Source of the DNA: Leuconostocaceae bacterium ESL0958
Lineage (GTDB): Bacteria > Bacillota > Bacilli > Lactobacillales > Lactobacillaceae
Assembly (NCBI GenBank): GCA_029433265.1
Contig: JAQTHT010000007.1
Span: 1 to 61,627, forward strand
Direction of reading: 5' to 3'
DNA length: 61,627 bases
Notes under the pieces: model-generated
Told to the model about the DNA's origin: nothing
Database searches by the model: none
Seen by the model: the letters and a program-made list of their open reading frames with translations, nothing else
Position numbers and translations under genes: made by a program
Part shown: positions 25,425 to 35,195 of the stretch, one piece after another
Layout: each line of letters starts with the position of its first letter
How positions within the stretch are numbered: position 1 is the first letter of the stretch

Positions 25425-27183
25425 AGAAACTATCGGCTATTTTTACCACTATCTCAAGCCGGCTTGGCGGGGCCTACTGTTAGCCCTCTTACTCCTAGGT
25501 TTGGGCACCTATGCTCAGGTCACCGCACCGCTCTACCTGGGGAATGCCGTGGCTGCCCTGTCCGACTATTTAAAGACCGTCCTGACGGCACCTGCGCAAG
25601 CTTCCTTACATGACTTTTACCGGGCCTTGGGCTTCCTAATCTTTTTCTACTTACTGAGTGAATCCGGGCAAACCTTATCTGGTTTGGCAGCCGCGACCGT
25701 GACCGCCAAAGCGACGTCCGGGATGCGGAAGGGGCTCTTTGCCAAACTACAACGGCTCCCGCTCAAGTTTTTTGACCGACGGCAAGATGGGCAAATTCTG
25801 TCGCTCTTTACGTCGGATATGGATAACTTACAAAGTGCAATGAGTCAGGCCGTTTTTTCAATCTTTTCTCAAGGGATGGTCTTCATCGGCATTATTGTCA
25901 TGATGCTGCGGAAGTCCTTCACCATGGCGCTTGTGACCATGGCCTTGTCGCCAGTGGCCATTCTCCTGTCGTTGTTCATCATCAAAAGGGCCCGGCTGGC
26001 CATCCAACAGCAGCAGGCAGCCACTGGTGATTTGAATGGCTACATCAACGAACAGCTTGCTGGCCAAGCGGTCCTGATTGCGGAAGGCCGGCAGCAAGAA
26101 TCCGTGACAGACTTCACCCCTTATAACGAACAAGTTCGGTCGGCCAGTCAACGGGGCCAGTTTTACTCCGGGTTACTGGGCCCACTGATGCAGGGGCTAT
26201 CCTTGCTCAACTTGGCCATCGTGATTTTCTTTGGTTCCTGGCTAGCCCTGCATACGGGCATGGGCCAGGCGGCCGGGCTGTCCTTAGTGGTCGTCTTTGT
26301 TTCTTATTCACAGCAGTATTTCCAACCGATTTCGCAACTCGCATCGATTTATAATTCCCTGCAGTTGGCGATGACCGGTGTTCACCGGGTCAACGAAGTG
26401 GCGACGCAGCCAGAGGAACGGGCGGACCAAGGCCGGTCTTTGCCACCTTTGTCCAAAGCGATTCGCTTTGATCATGTTGACTTTGCCTACCAACCAGACC
26501 AACCGATTCTCAAAGACATCAATTTTCAGGTGGCCAAGGGGGAGACGTTGGCCTTGGTAGGACCGACAGGTTCAGGTAAGACCACTATTATTAACCTTCT
26601 GTCCCAGTTCTACGACTTATCGGCAGGGCGGATTCTCTTTGACGGCATCGATTTAAGTCAGGTTGATTTGTCGGCTATCCGGTCCCGGATTGGCTTAGTG
26701 CTGCAGGACACGGTCCTCTTTTCCAAGTCTGTGGCGGATAATATCCGTTACGGCCGGCCAGCTGCCAGTCAAGCAGCTGTTATTGCAGCAGCCAAGCAAG
26801 CACAAATTCATGACTTCATCATGACATTGCCAGAACAGTATGACACCATGCTGTCGGCTGATAGTGGCCTCTTTTCCGCCGGCCAAAAACAATTACTGTC
26901 GATTGCTCGGACGATTATCACCGATCCGGACGTGCTCATTTTGGATGAGGCAACCGCCAACGTGGATACCGTGACGGAAGCCCAGCTCAACCAGGCAACG
27001 CAGGCGGTGACGAAAGATCGAACGGCCATTATCATTGCCCACCGCTTGAAGACCATTCTGGATGCCGATCAAATCATTGTCTTGAAAAATGGCGCGATTT
27101 TGGAGTCCGGCACCCATGCACAGTTACTGGCGCAAAAGGGCTTTTACGCGGACCTTTACCACGACCAAATGGACTTAACCTAA
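25411..27183 (+). CDS. ABC exporter subunit, canonical Walker B type
   Basis: A 590-residue half-transporter. ATG 25411 lies behind GAGGAGG; the longer upstream frame is inside the partner gene. The NBD has Walker A GPTGSGKTT, a degenerate signature (FSAGQKQL for LSGGQ), a canonical LILDEATANVD with catalytic Glu and the switch His in IIIAHRLKT. Together with the upstream subunit it forms one consensus and one degenerate ATP site. Probably exports drugs or lipids across the membrane. Confidence 0.9.
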   Translation: MQRFKETIGYFYHYLKPAWRGLLLALLLLGLGTYAQVTAPLYLGNAVAALSDYLKTVLTAPAQASLHDFYRALGFLIFFYLLSESGQTLSGLAAATVTAKATSGMRKGLFAKLQRLPLKFFDRRQDGQILSLFTSDMDNLQSAMSQAVFSIFSQGMVFIGIIVMMLRKSFTMALVTMALSPVAILLSLFIIKRARLAIQQQQAATGDLNGYINEQLAGQAVLIAEGRQQESVTDFTPYNEQVRSASQRGQFYSGLLGPLMQGLSLLNLAIVIFFGSWLALHTGMGQAAGLSLVVVFVSYSQQYFQPISQLASIYNSLQLAMTGVHRVNEVATQPEERADQGRSLPPLSKAIRFDHVDFAYQPDQPILKDINFQVAKGETLALVGPTGSGKTTIINLLSQFYDLSAGRILFDGIDLSQVDLSAIRSRIGLVLQDTVLFSKSVADNIRYGRPAASQAAVIAAAKQAQIHDFIMTLPEQYDTMLSADSGLFSAGQKQLLSIARTIITDPDVLILDEATANVDTVTEAQLNQATQAVTKDRTAIIIAHRLKTILDADQIIVLKNGAILESGTHAQLLAQKGFYADLYHDQMDLT

Positions 27184-27310
27184 GCGGATTTGCTGGGGTC
27201 GGTTGCCGGCTGGTAGTCTACTGACTAGGCGTTGGTTCGTGGAAGCAACCGAGGGAACATGCTATACTATGACTACTTGCGCTTGTCATCAGTATCTTGA
27301 GGAGCAAACG

Positions 27311-28546
27311 ATGAAAATTGGTTTATTTACGGACACTTACTTCCCCCAAGTATCGGGGGTCGCCACGTCCATCCAAACATTAAAGGTGGGTCTGGAAAAG
27401 CAGGGCCACCAAGTTTATATTTTTACCACGACTGATCCAAAAGTGGATAAGCACCAAGAAGAGGACGGAATTTTCCGTTTCTCTTCTTTGCCTTATTTTG
27501 GCTTTAAAGACCGGCGGATGACCTTTCGCGGCTTGATGCAGGCGGTGGAAATTGCCCGGGGCTTGGACCTAGACATTGTCCATACGCAGACAGAGTTTTC
27601 ACTGGGGCTGATTGGTAAATACGTGGCCCGACGGCTTAAGATTCCAGCCATTCACACTTACCATACGATGTACGAGGACTACACCCACTACTTTGCCAAG
27701 GGGATGATTATTAAGCCCGGTGCGGTGGCTCATATCGTGAAGGCCTATTTGAAAGATATGAATGGCGTGATTGCGCCCTCCGAACGGGTCAAGGCTGCGC
27801 TGGAAAGTTATGGCGTGCAAAATATGCCGATTCCAGTCATTCCTACGGGGGTGGCGTTAACCCACGGACAGACGAGTCATACGGACTTACGCAGTCAATA
27901 CGGTATTGCCGACGATGCGCCCGTGATTTTAAGCTTGGGCCGTTTGGCTTATGAAAAGAACATCGCGCTGACCATTTCCGCCTTTTCGGAAATCTTAGGG
28001 CAGTTCCCGAATGCGCAACTGGTCATCGCCGGGGATGGCCCGGCTAAAAAGTCCTTGATGGCCCAAGTGGCGGACTTAGACCTACAAGACCATATCCACT
28101 TTACGGGCATGATTCCCCACGAAGACGTGGCCGCCTACTACCAGATGGCCAATGTCTTTGTCTCTTCTTCTGATTCTGAAACGCAGGGCCTGACCTTTAT
28201 TGAAGCCCTGGCGGCGGACCGGCCTTTTGTTGCCATCGATTCACCTTATCTGGACAGTATCGTCACGGATCCGGCCATCGGGACGCTTGTCGAAGATTAT
28301 GACGGCTTTTATGAAGCGGTCTGCTACTATCTGGCCCACCAGAGCACTGCGGCGGATCAGGCCAAGCGGCAAGCTGCCGTGAAAAATGTGGATGCAGATA
28401 CTTTCGCAACCCGTGTGGCGAATTTTTATCAGGAAGTGCAGGCTAGTTACCGGCAGAATGATGATGACGATGATTCGGATGAACTGAATGATGATGAAGT
28501 TGGTTATCTCAAGCGGCTGCTGCGCAACCCATTCCGGAGAAATTAA
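27311..28546 (+). CDS. lafA: Glycosyltransferase, diacylglycerol glucosyltransferase type
   Basis: A 411-residue GT4-family (GT-B) enzyme. MKIGLFTDTYFPQVSGVATS and the EX7E motif ETQGLTFIE match the membrane-associated 1,2-diacylglycerol 3-glucosyltransferases (LafA/MGS group), which make the glycolipid anchor of lipoteichoic acid from UDP-glucose. The C-terminus has an acidic run (DDDDDDSDELNDDE) and basic LKRLLRNPFRRN that may contact the membrane. ATG 27311 follows GAGGAG. lafB starts 2 nt after the stop codon. Confidence 0.85.
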   Translation: MKIGLFTDTYFPQVSGVATSIQTLKVGLEKQGHQVYIFTTTDPKVDKHQEEDGIFRFSSLPYFGFKDRRMTFRGLMQAVEIARGLDLDIVHTQTEFSLGLIGKYVARRLKIPAIHTYHTMYEDYTHYFAKGMIIKPGAVAHIVKAYLKDMNGVIAPSERVKAALESYGVQNMPIPVIPTGVALTHGQTSHTDLRSQYGIADDAPVILSLGRLAYEKNIALTISAFSEILGQFPNAQLVIAGDGPAKKSLMAQVADLDLQDHIHFTGMIPHEDVAAYYQMANVFVSSSDSETQGLTFIEALAADRPFVAIDSPYLDSIVTDPAIGTLVEDYDGFYEAVCYYLAHQSTAADQAKRQAAVKNVDADTFATRVANFYQEVQASYRQNDDDDDSDELNDDEVGYLKRLLRNPFRRN

Positions 28547-28547
28547 A

Positions 28548-29639
28548 TTGAAAGTTCTTTTATACTTCGAAAATGCAGAATTAATTAAGCAGTCCGGCAT
28601 CGGCCGGGCCATGCGTCTCCAGCAGGAAGCCTTGGCGGACCGGGCAGTGTCAGTGACGACCGACCCGAAGTGTGATGATTACGACATCCTCCACATCAAT
28701 ACCTATGGCATTAAGTCCTATTTTATGGTCAAAAAGGCCCATAAAATGGGCAAAAAGGTGATTTACCACGCCCATTCGACCTATGAGGATTTTAAGAACT
28801 CCTTCTTGGCCTCGAATTTACTGGCGCCTTTTTATAAAAAATATCTGCAGCTGCTCTATGGTAGTGCAGACGCCCTGATTACCCCGACGCCTTATTCCAG
28901 ACAACTGGTTGCCAGCTACGGCATTCAGGCGCCGATTTATCCGATTTCAAATGGCATTCGCTTGGCCCAGTACGGCGCTAATCCGGCCCACGTCCAAGCT
29001 TTTCGTGATTACTTTCATCTGAAACCGGGTCAGCGGGTGGTCATGTCTGTGGGCCTCTTTTTTGAACGAAAGGGTATTTTCGACTTTGTCGCACTGGCAG
29101 AAGCCCATCCTGATGTCACCTTTATTTGGTTCGGTCATACCAATTTGGCCATCATCCCAGAGAAGGTCCGCCGGGTGGTGAAGGGCAAGCACCCCAAGAA
29201 TGTTCATTTCCCAGGTTATATTAGTGGGGATGTCATCCTGGGCGCCTTTGCCGATGCGGACCTCTTCTGCTATCCTTCTTATGAAGAAACGGAAGGGATT
29301 GTGGTCCTAGAGGCGCTGGCTTCTAAGCAAGCCCTCCTGGTCCGGGATATTCCCGTCTACGATCCTTGGTTAAAAGATGGGGTCAACGCCTATAAGGCCC
29401 ATGATTTAGCTGATTTTGACCGCCAGCTCACAGCAATTTTGGCTGGTCAAGTTCCTGACCTAACGGAAGCTGGCTATGCGGTTGCCAAAGCCCGGGATTT
29501 GTCTGTGGTGGGTGCTGACCTGGAGCGGGTCTACCGGGCAGTGTTAGCTGGTCAAGTGCTCGATCAAGGGGCACTGGCTTCTAGCTCGGACGGGCAAGGG
29601 GCCTTGCCACAGTCCACAGAGGGGGCCGGGCATGAATAG
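28548..29639 (+). CDS. lafB: Glycosyltransferase, second anchor sugar (LafB type)
   Basis: A 363-residue GT4 enzyme with the EX7E motif ETEGIVVLE. In Lactobacillales this gene follows lafA and adds galactose (or another hexose) to monoglucosyl-diacylglycerol. The likely start is TTG 28548 (MKVLLYFENAELIKQSGIGR), one base after the lafA stop, with GGAG about 8 bp upstream. The C-terminal 30 residues are low-complexity. The sugar added is inferred. Confidence 0.82.
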   Translation: MKVLLYFENAELIKQSGIGRAMRLQQEALADRAVSVTTDPKCDDYDILHINTYGIKSYFMVKKAHKMGKKVIYHAHSTYEDFKNSFLASNLLAPFYKKYLQLLYGSADALITPTPYSRQLVASYGIQAPIYPISNGIRLAQYGANPAHVQAFRDYFHLKPGQRVVMSVGLFFERKGIFDFVALAEAHPDVTFIWFGHTNLAIIPEKVRRVVKGKHPKNVHFPGYISGDVILGAFADADLFCYPSYEETEGIVVLEALASKQALLVRDIPVYDPWLKDGVNAYKAHDLADFDRQLTAILAGQVPDLTEAGYAVAKARDLSVVGADLERVYRAVLAGQVLDQGALASSSDGQGALPQSTEGAGHE

Positions 29640-30678
29640 TCGAAAAAATCAGATTTCGGCCGTTATTGTCCTTTTTTTAACAGGCTTGACGGTCTACTAT
29701 TTGAGCGAAGAGCTGGCCGGCCGGCAACAGCAATTGAAGGCCGCGCTAAAGGTGCTAGATTGGCGTTTTCTCTTTCTGGCGCTGTCGATGATGCTGCTTT
29801 CACTACTGATGGAAGCACTGTCCATTCGGGCTTTGCTGTCACCGGCTGACCGCCGGCGGGCGAAGTTTGATACGCTTTTACGGGTGCCCCTTTTAAATCA
29901 GCTGGGCATTGGCCTGACCCCCTTTCAAACTGGGGGGCAGCCCGCTCAACTCTACGGCTTGACCAGAGCGAAAATTGAAGGCGGCCGGGCGATGTCGGTT
30001 ATTTTGATGAAGTTCTTAGTCTACCAAGTGGTGGTTGTGCTCTTCTTTTTGGTTGGCTATGCCGTTGCCGCCCCGTTCATTTATCAGAACGTGGCCAGCA
30101 CCTTTGCCAATTTCATCCCTTTCGCCATCGCTATTCATGCTTTTGTGATTTTAGGGTTGTTGTTGGTCATGTTTTGGCCGGCCTTCACCCTCAAGGTGGT
30201 TGACTTTGCGGATCGCTTGACTCGGCACTTTTTGCCTAAGAAAAGGGTCGATCGGGTCTTTCACTATGCCCGCACGAAAGTGGAAAATTTCCACTATGAC
30301 GCCAAGAGAGTGCTCAAGTCCAAAAAAGGACTACTGGCAGCCATCGGTTACACGGTGCTCCAGTTAGTCTTCTTTTATATGGTGCCTTACTTTGTAATTC
30401 GTGCCTTTGGTTACAGCCATATTAATCCTGGTTTGATTTTGGTGATGAATATTATGATTGTGATGGTCATCTCCCTCTTTCCCATTCCTGGTGGGGTTGG
30501 GGGCGCCGAGCTGTCCTTTCAACTACTGTTCACGCCCTTTGTCAAAAATCCAGCGACCTTGATCTTGGTGATTTTAATTTGGCGGTTGATTACCTATTAT
30601 TTCTGCTTATTTGCAGGAATTCTGGCTTATGTTTTGCCAACGAGGGTGACAACTGCGGCGGAGGAAAAACATGGCTGA
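29632..30678 (+). CDS. YbhN/LPG-synthase-type flippase-like membrane protein
   Basis: A 348-residue protein with about eight hydrophobic segments. QLGIGLTPFQTGGQPAQLYGL and FPIPGGVGGAELSF match the lysylphosphatidylglycerol synthetase TM / YbhN (UPF0104) family. It lacks the soluble aminoacyl-transfer domain of MprF. Its start overlaps the lafB stop by 8 nt and it ends inside ykuJ, so it is tightly coupled to glycolipid synthesis. A lipid-translocating role for the glycolipid anchor is an inference from context. Confidence 0.8.
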   Translation: MNSRKNQISAVIVLFLTGLTVYYLSEELAGRQQQLKAALKVLDWRFLFLALSMMLLSLLMEALSIRALLSPADRRRAKFDTLLRVPLLNQLGIGLTPFQTGGQPAQLYGLTRAKIEGGRAMSVILMKFLVYQVVVVLFFLVGYAVAAPFIYQNVASTFANFIPFAIAIHAFVILGLLLVMFWPAFTLKVVDFADRLTRHFLPKKRVDRVFHYARTKVENFHYDAKRVLKSKKGLLAAIGYTVLQLVFFYMVPYFVIRAFGYSHINPGLILVMNIMIVMVISLFPIPGGVGGAELSFQLLFTPFVKNPATLILVILIWRLITYYFCLFAGILAYVLPTRVTTAAEEKHG

Positions 30679-30931
30679 TTTAAGCAGCAATAGCCAACTA
30701 TTAATGATTATCCAACGACTTTTGGCGATGGAAGCAGCGGGGGACCAACGCTTCCAGGTCCGCCGCTTTGATGCTTATGGCATCGAGGTGCTCAAAGTCA
30801 CACTGGATCAGGAAAATCAGGTCTGGACAATAGCGGAGCACCAGCACAATCAGGTCTACCACTTTGATGACCTGGACCTGGTGGCGATTGAAATTTATGA
30901 ATTACTGCGTGATGTGCAGGAAACTTTTTAA
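30671..30931 (+). CDS. YkuJ-family protein (DUF1797)
   Basis: An 86-residue soluble protein. QLLMIIQRLLAMEAAGDQRF, VRRFDAYGIEVLKVT and YHFDDLDLVAIEIYELL match YkuJ. Function unknown in the family. It overlaps the upstream membrane protein by 8 nt and precedes ltaS by about 20 nt. Confidence 0.82.
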   Translation: MADLSSNSQLLMIIQRLLAMEAAGDQRFQVRRFDAYGIEVLKVTLDQENQVWTIAEHQHNQVYHFDDLDLVAIEIYELLRDVQETF

Positions 30932-30950
30932 TGTTTTGTGAGGAATGGCA

Positions 30951-33077
30951 ATGATGACTCGGATGAAGGAGCGGCTGGGCAACGGTAGTTGGCGCCAGCT
31001 GTTTCAGACAAATAAGGCCGGCTGGTCTTCGATTACGGCTTTCTTTCTGCTCAACCTCTTCTTGGTTTGGCTGAAAACTTATGTCAATTATCAAGTAAAC
31101 TTTCGCTTAGGGGCGCAGGGTACCCTGCAACAGTTTTTGCTGGTGTTAAACCCCATCCCGACAGCGATTATGTTGCTCGGCATTGGCCTTTACTGCCGAA
31201 AGCGATTGGCTTACTGGCTGATTTGGCTTTTAAACCTGATTCAGACCGTTTGGCTCTTTGCCAATGTGCTCTACTACCGGGAATTTTCAGATTTTCTCTC
31301 CTTTGGCATCATGGGTTCGGGTTCTTCAACGGGCAATAACCTGTCCAAGTCCATCATGGCCATTATCAAGCCGACGGACTTCTTAGTCTTTGTCGACCTG
31401 ATTGTGCTGGCCGCGCTGCTCTTATTTAAGTTCTGGCCGATTGACCGCCAGGGCATTCAAAAGCGCTATGCCTTTTTGACGACTTTGCTGGGACTGGCCC
31501 TGATGTTGGTCGACTTTGGGGTCGCCTCGGTTGATCGCTCGGGCTTGTTGACGCGGTCCTTTGATAACAATTACATCGTCAAGTACCTGGGCATGAACGA
31601 GTATGCCGCCTTTAATGGCTGGCAAACTTACAAGCAGTCTGATTCCCGGAAGAAAGCTTCTGCCGAAGACCTCCAAAAGGTACAGGACTTCTTGAACCAA
31701 AACAAGGTCCCGGCCAACCTGTCCTACTACGGTCAGCAGAAGGGCAAGAACGTGATGATGATTCACTTGGAATCCTTCCAGCAGTTCTTGATTGATTACA
31801 AGGTCAACGGCCAGGAAGTGACGCCGAACCTGAATGCCTTCTATCACGACCAGGAAACCCGGTCCTTTGATAACTTCTATAACCAAGTTGGCCAGGGAAA
31901 GACTTCTGATGCCGAAATGATGCAGGAAAACTCCCTTTACGGCCTGTCCACCGGTTCGGCTATGACCAAGTACGGTACAGCCAATACTTTTGAGGCCATG
32001 CCAGGCATTTTGGGCCAGCAGGGTTACACGTCAGCCGCCTTCCACGGTGATGTCGGCTCCTTCTGGAACCGGAATAATACCTACAAGTCCTTTGGCTATA
32101 ACTACTTCTTCTCCAAGGACTATTACCCTAACGCCAATAAGCCAGGAAACAACGTTGGCTACGGCCTGAAGGATAAGCTCTTCCTACAGGACTCTGCCCA
32201 GTATTTGGAGCAGTTGCCACAGCCTTTCTATGCCAAAATGATTACGGTTACCAACCACTATCCTTATGACTTAGATAAGCAAAACGTTTCCTTCCCAGCG
32301 ACGGATACGGGCGATAAGACGGTCGATGGCTACGTCCAGACGGCCCACTATTTGGACCAGGCTTTTGGGGAGTTTATGAACTACCTCAAGGCCGCCGGCC
32401 TCTACGACAATACGCTCTTTGTGCTGTACGGGGACCACTACGGTATTTCCGAAAACCACCAGCCGGCCATTGCCAAGCTCTTAGGTAAGGATTCGGTCAA
32501 CAACTACGATTTGGCCAACTTCCAGAAGGTGCCATTGATGATTCACGGCACTGGCTTGCAGGGCGGCATTGACCACACTTATGGCGGCGAAATCGACATG
32601 ATGCCAACCATTATGAACTTGCTGGGTGTTTCCATGGATGGCATGACGGTCTTTGGGCATGACCTCTTCTCGCAGCAAAACCCACAGACCGTGGTCTTCC
32701 GTAATGGGGACTGGGTCACGCCAACCTATACCAAGTACCGGAATAAGTACTATGACACGCAGACCGGTCAGGAACTGGATATTGACCATGATCCAGCCCT
32801 GAAGTCCTCGGCGGCACGCGTGCAAGCCTATGCGGATGCGGAACTGTCTAATTCCGACAAGGTCATCACGGGGGACCTCCTTCGCTTTGACAAGAATCGT
32901 TTGAATTTCCATCAGATTAATAAGAAATCCTACGATTACCAAAAAGACAAAGCACTGACGGCTTTGAAGAACAGCCAGCAGTCTAATCCGACGTCGGCAT
33001 TAGCCAAGCACCAAGGTCAGTCGACCGTTGGCGATTATAAGACGGATGCCCCAGAAGTGAGTCAGAATAAAAATTAA
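30951..33077 (+). CDS. ltaS: Lipoteichoic acid synthase
   Basis: A 708-residue enzyme with five N-terminal helices and a large extracellular sulfatase-like domain. The catalytic Thr lies in QVGQGKTSDAEM, the metal site includes LESFQQF and YGDHYG, and the extracellular fold starts near residue 220. It polymerises glycerol phosphate from phosphatidylglycerol on the LafA/LafB glycolipid. I chose ATG 30951 (GAGGA 6 bp before); ATG 30945 is too close to the RBS. The C-terminal 70 residues are polar and variable. Confidence 0.92.
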   Translation: MMTRMKERLGNGSWRQLFQTNKAGWSSITAFFLLNLFLVWLKTYVNYQVNFRLGAQGTLQQFLLVLNPIPTAIMLLGIGLYCRKRLAYWLIWLLNLIQTVWLFANVLYYREFSDFLSFGIMGSGSSTGNNLSKSIMAIIKPTDFLVFVDLIVLAALLLFKFWPIDRQGIQKRYAFLTTLLGLALMLVDFGVASVDRSGLLTRSFDNNYIVKYLGMNEYAAFNGWQTYKQSDSRKKASAEDLQKVQDFLNQNKVPANLSYYGQQKGKNVMMIHLESFQQFLIDYKVNGQEVTPNLNAFYHDQETRSFDNFYNQVGQGKTSDAEMMQENSLYGLSTGSAMTKYGTANTFEAMPGILGQQGYTSAAFHGDVGSFWNRNNTYKSFGYNYFFSKDYYPNANKPGNNVGYGLKDKLFLQDSAQYLEQLPQPFYAKMITVTNHYPYDLDKQNVSFPATDTGDKTVDGYVQTAHYLDQAFGEFMNYLKAAGLYDNTLFVLYGDHYGISENHQPAIAKLLGKDSVNNYDLANFQKVPLMIHGTGLQGGIDHTYGGEIDMMPTIMNLLGVSMDGMTVFGHDLFSQQNPQTVVFRNGDWVTPTYTKYRNKYYDTQTGQELDIDHDPALKSSAARVQAYADAELSNSDKVITGDLLRFDKNRLNFHQINKKSYDYQKDKALTALKNSQQSNPTSALAKHQGQSTVGDYKTDAPEVSQNKN

Positions 33078-33087
33078 CCGTAGGGAA

Positions 33088-33127
33088 AAACGAACCGTGT
33101 GTCTGATTAGAACACGTGTTCGTTTTT
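33088..33127 (+). terminator. Terminator of ltaS overlapping the uvrB operator
   Basis: CGAAC-CGTGT pairs with ACACG-TGTTCG with a bulge, followed by TTTTTT. Its 3' arm is also the LexA box of the next gene. Confidence 0.5.
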
Positions 33128-33136
33128 TGTTATAAT
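33108..33136 (+). promoter_or_regulatory. uvrB promoter with LexA box
   Basis: GAAC-ACGT-GTTC (33110-33121) fits the Gram-positive SOS box CGAACRNRYGTTYG apart from an A for the outer C. It overlaps the -35 region of a promoter with a perfect -10 TATAAT (33131-33136). Confidence 0.75.
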
Positions 33137-33167
33137 GCTTCTTAGTTGAACTTTCAGGAGGACTGTC

Positions 33168-35177
33168 GTGAGCGAACGTAAGATGGATAACCACTTTGAG
33201 GTCGTCTCAAAGTATGACCCTACAGGGGACCAGCCCAAAGCCATTAATCAATTGGTGGCCGGGTTAAAGGCTGGCAAAAAAGAACAAGTACTATTGGGGG
33301 CAACGGGGACCGGGAAGACCTTTACCATTTCAAACGTAATCGCCCAAAACAACAAGCCGACGTTAGTCCTTTCCCATAACAAAACACTGGCGGGACAACT
33401 CTATTCGGAGCTGAAGGAATTCTTTCCCAACAATGCGGTCGAATACTTCGTTTCCTACTATGATTACTATCAGCCGGAAGCCTACGTGCCTTCTTCGGAT
33501 ACCTTTATCGAAAAAGACTCGTCCATTAACGATGAAATTGACCAGTTACGGTTGTCCGCCACGGCCTCTTTGTTTGAACGAAATGATGTCATTGTGGTGG
33601 CTTCCGTGTCCTCCATCTTCGGACTGGGGGATCCTCACCAGTATTTAGACCACGTGATTAATATGCGGGTCGGCCAGGAGTATGGTCGGAACCAGCTGCT
33701 GGCAGATCTGGTCGGCATTCAATTTGCCCGCAATGATATTGATTTTCAGCGTGGCACTTTCCGAGTACGGGGCGATGTGGTCGAAGTCTTTCCGGCTTCC
33801 CAGGATGAAGTCGCGCTGCGGATTGAATTTTTCGGGGATGAAATCGACCGGATTCGTTCGATTAATGCTTTGACCGGCCAAATTATTGCTGAACGCGACC
33901 ATGTGGCCGTTTACCCTGCGAAGCACTTTATGACGGATGACCAACGGATGCAGGAAGCACTGGACGGCATCCGGGGAGAACTGGCCGAGCAGGTGGCCAA
34001 GTTCCAAAAGGAAGGCAAAGTCCTCGAGGCCCAACGGCTCAAGCAGCGGACCGAATACGATTTGGCCATGCTGGAAGAAATGGGCTTTACCACGGGAATT
34101 GAAAATTATTCCCGCTGGATGGATGGTCGAGAAAAGGGCGAAGCGCCCTTTACGTTGCTGGATTTCTTCCCTGACGACTTCTTAATCGTCGTTGATGAGT
34201 CCCACGTGACCATGCCCCAAGTGCGGGGGATGTATAACGGCGATAAGGCCCGGAAGGAAACCTTGGTGAACTACGGGTTCCGCCTGCCTTCTGCCCTGGA
34301 TAACCGCCCCCTCCGTCTGCCGGAGTTTGAGGACCGGGTTAATCAGATCATTTATATGTCGGCCACACCTGGCGACTATGAATTAGAGCGGGTGCCAAAG
34401 GACGACGTCGTCGAACAAATTATTCGGCCAACGGGTCTGCTGGATCCAACCATTGAAGTCCGTCCTGTAATGGGCCAAATTGATGATTTGGTTGGGGAAA
34501 TTAACCAGCGGAAAGAAAAGAACGAGCGAGTCTTCATCACCACCTTAACCAAGCGGATGTCCGAAGATTTGACGGACTACCTCAAGGATGTTGGCATCAA
34601 GGTGGCCTACCTTCACTCGGACATTAAGACGCTCGAACGGACCAAGATTATTCGAGAACTCCGTCTGGGCACCTATGATGTCCTAGTCGGCATCAACCTG
34701 CTGCGAGAGGGCATCGATGTGCCGGAGACTTCGTTGGTGGCAATCCTGGATGCGGATAAAGAAGGGTTCCTGCGGAATCCTCGTTCCTTGATTCAAACCA
34801 TTGGTCGAGCAGCCCGGAATGAAAACGGCCATGTTATTCTCTATGCCGATAAAGTCACCAAGTCGATGCAGTGGGCCATGGATGAAACGGCCCGTCGTCG
34901 TGAGATTCAGATGGCCTACAATAAGGCCCATGGCATTACGCCGAAGACCATTAAAAAGGATATTCGGGCCCTGATTTCCGCCACTCGGCCGACCGAAGAA
35001 CAAACCGACGTGGACCTGACCAAGGTCAACTTTGCTGATTTGCCAAAGGATGACCAAACTGATGTACTGGAAAGCCTGGCCCAGCAGATGCGTTCTGCAG
35101 CCAAGGATTTGGACTTTGAAGCCGCGGCGAAAATCCGTGACAATATCAACAAATTGAAGAAGGAAGCGGGCCGGTAA
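33168..35177 (+). CDS. uvrB: Excinuclease ABC subunit B
   Basis: A 669-residue damage-recognition helicase of nucleotide excision repair. Walker [11 protein letters not shown] near residue 40, the beta-hairpin segment [21 protein letters not shown] and a C-terminal UVR motif (residues about 630-665) are present. The start is GTG 33168 behind CAGGAGG. It sits 18 bp before uvrA and is under a LexA box. Confidence 0.96.
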   Translation: MSERKMDNHFEVVSKYDPTGDQPKAINQLVAGLKAGKKEQVLLGATGTGKTFTISNVIAQNNKPTLVLSHNKTLAGQLYSELKEFFPNNAVEYFVSYYDYYQPEAYVPSSDTFIEKDSSINDEIDQLRLSATASLFERNDVIVVASVSSIFGLGDPHQYLDHVINMRVGQEYGRNQLLADLVGIQFARNDIDFQRGTFRVRGDVVEVFPASQDEVALRIEFFGDEIDRIRSINALTGQIIAERDHVAVYPAKHFMTDDQRMQEALDGIRGELAEQVAKFQKEGKVLEAQRLKQRTEYDLAMLEEMGFTTGIENYSRWMDGREKGEAPFTLLDFFPDDFLIVVDESHVTMPQVRGMYNGDKARKETLVNYGFRLPSALDNRPLRLPEFEDRVNQIIYMSATPGDYELERVPKDDVVEQIIRPTGLLDPTIEVRPVMGQIDDLVGEINQRKEKNERVFITTLTKRMSEDLTDYLKDVGIKVAYLHSDIKTLERTKIIRELRLGTYDVLVGINLLREGIDVPETSLVAILDADKEGFLRNPRSLIQTIGRAARNENGHVILYADKVTKSMQWAMDETARRREIQMAYNKAHGITPKTIKKDIRALISATRPTEEQTDVDLTKVNFADLPKDDQTDVLESLAQQMRSAAKDLDFEAAAKIRDNINKLKKEAGR

Positions 35178-35195
35178 GCGGTCCGAAAGGAAGCC

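Noticed and set aside
23688-27183. Inactivated ABC transporter genes
   Set aside because: The missing Walker B Glu and switch His in one subunit and the degenerate signature in the other complement each other, which is the normal pattern of heterodimeric exporters.
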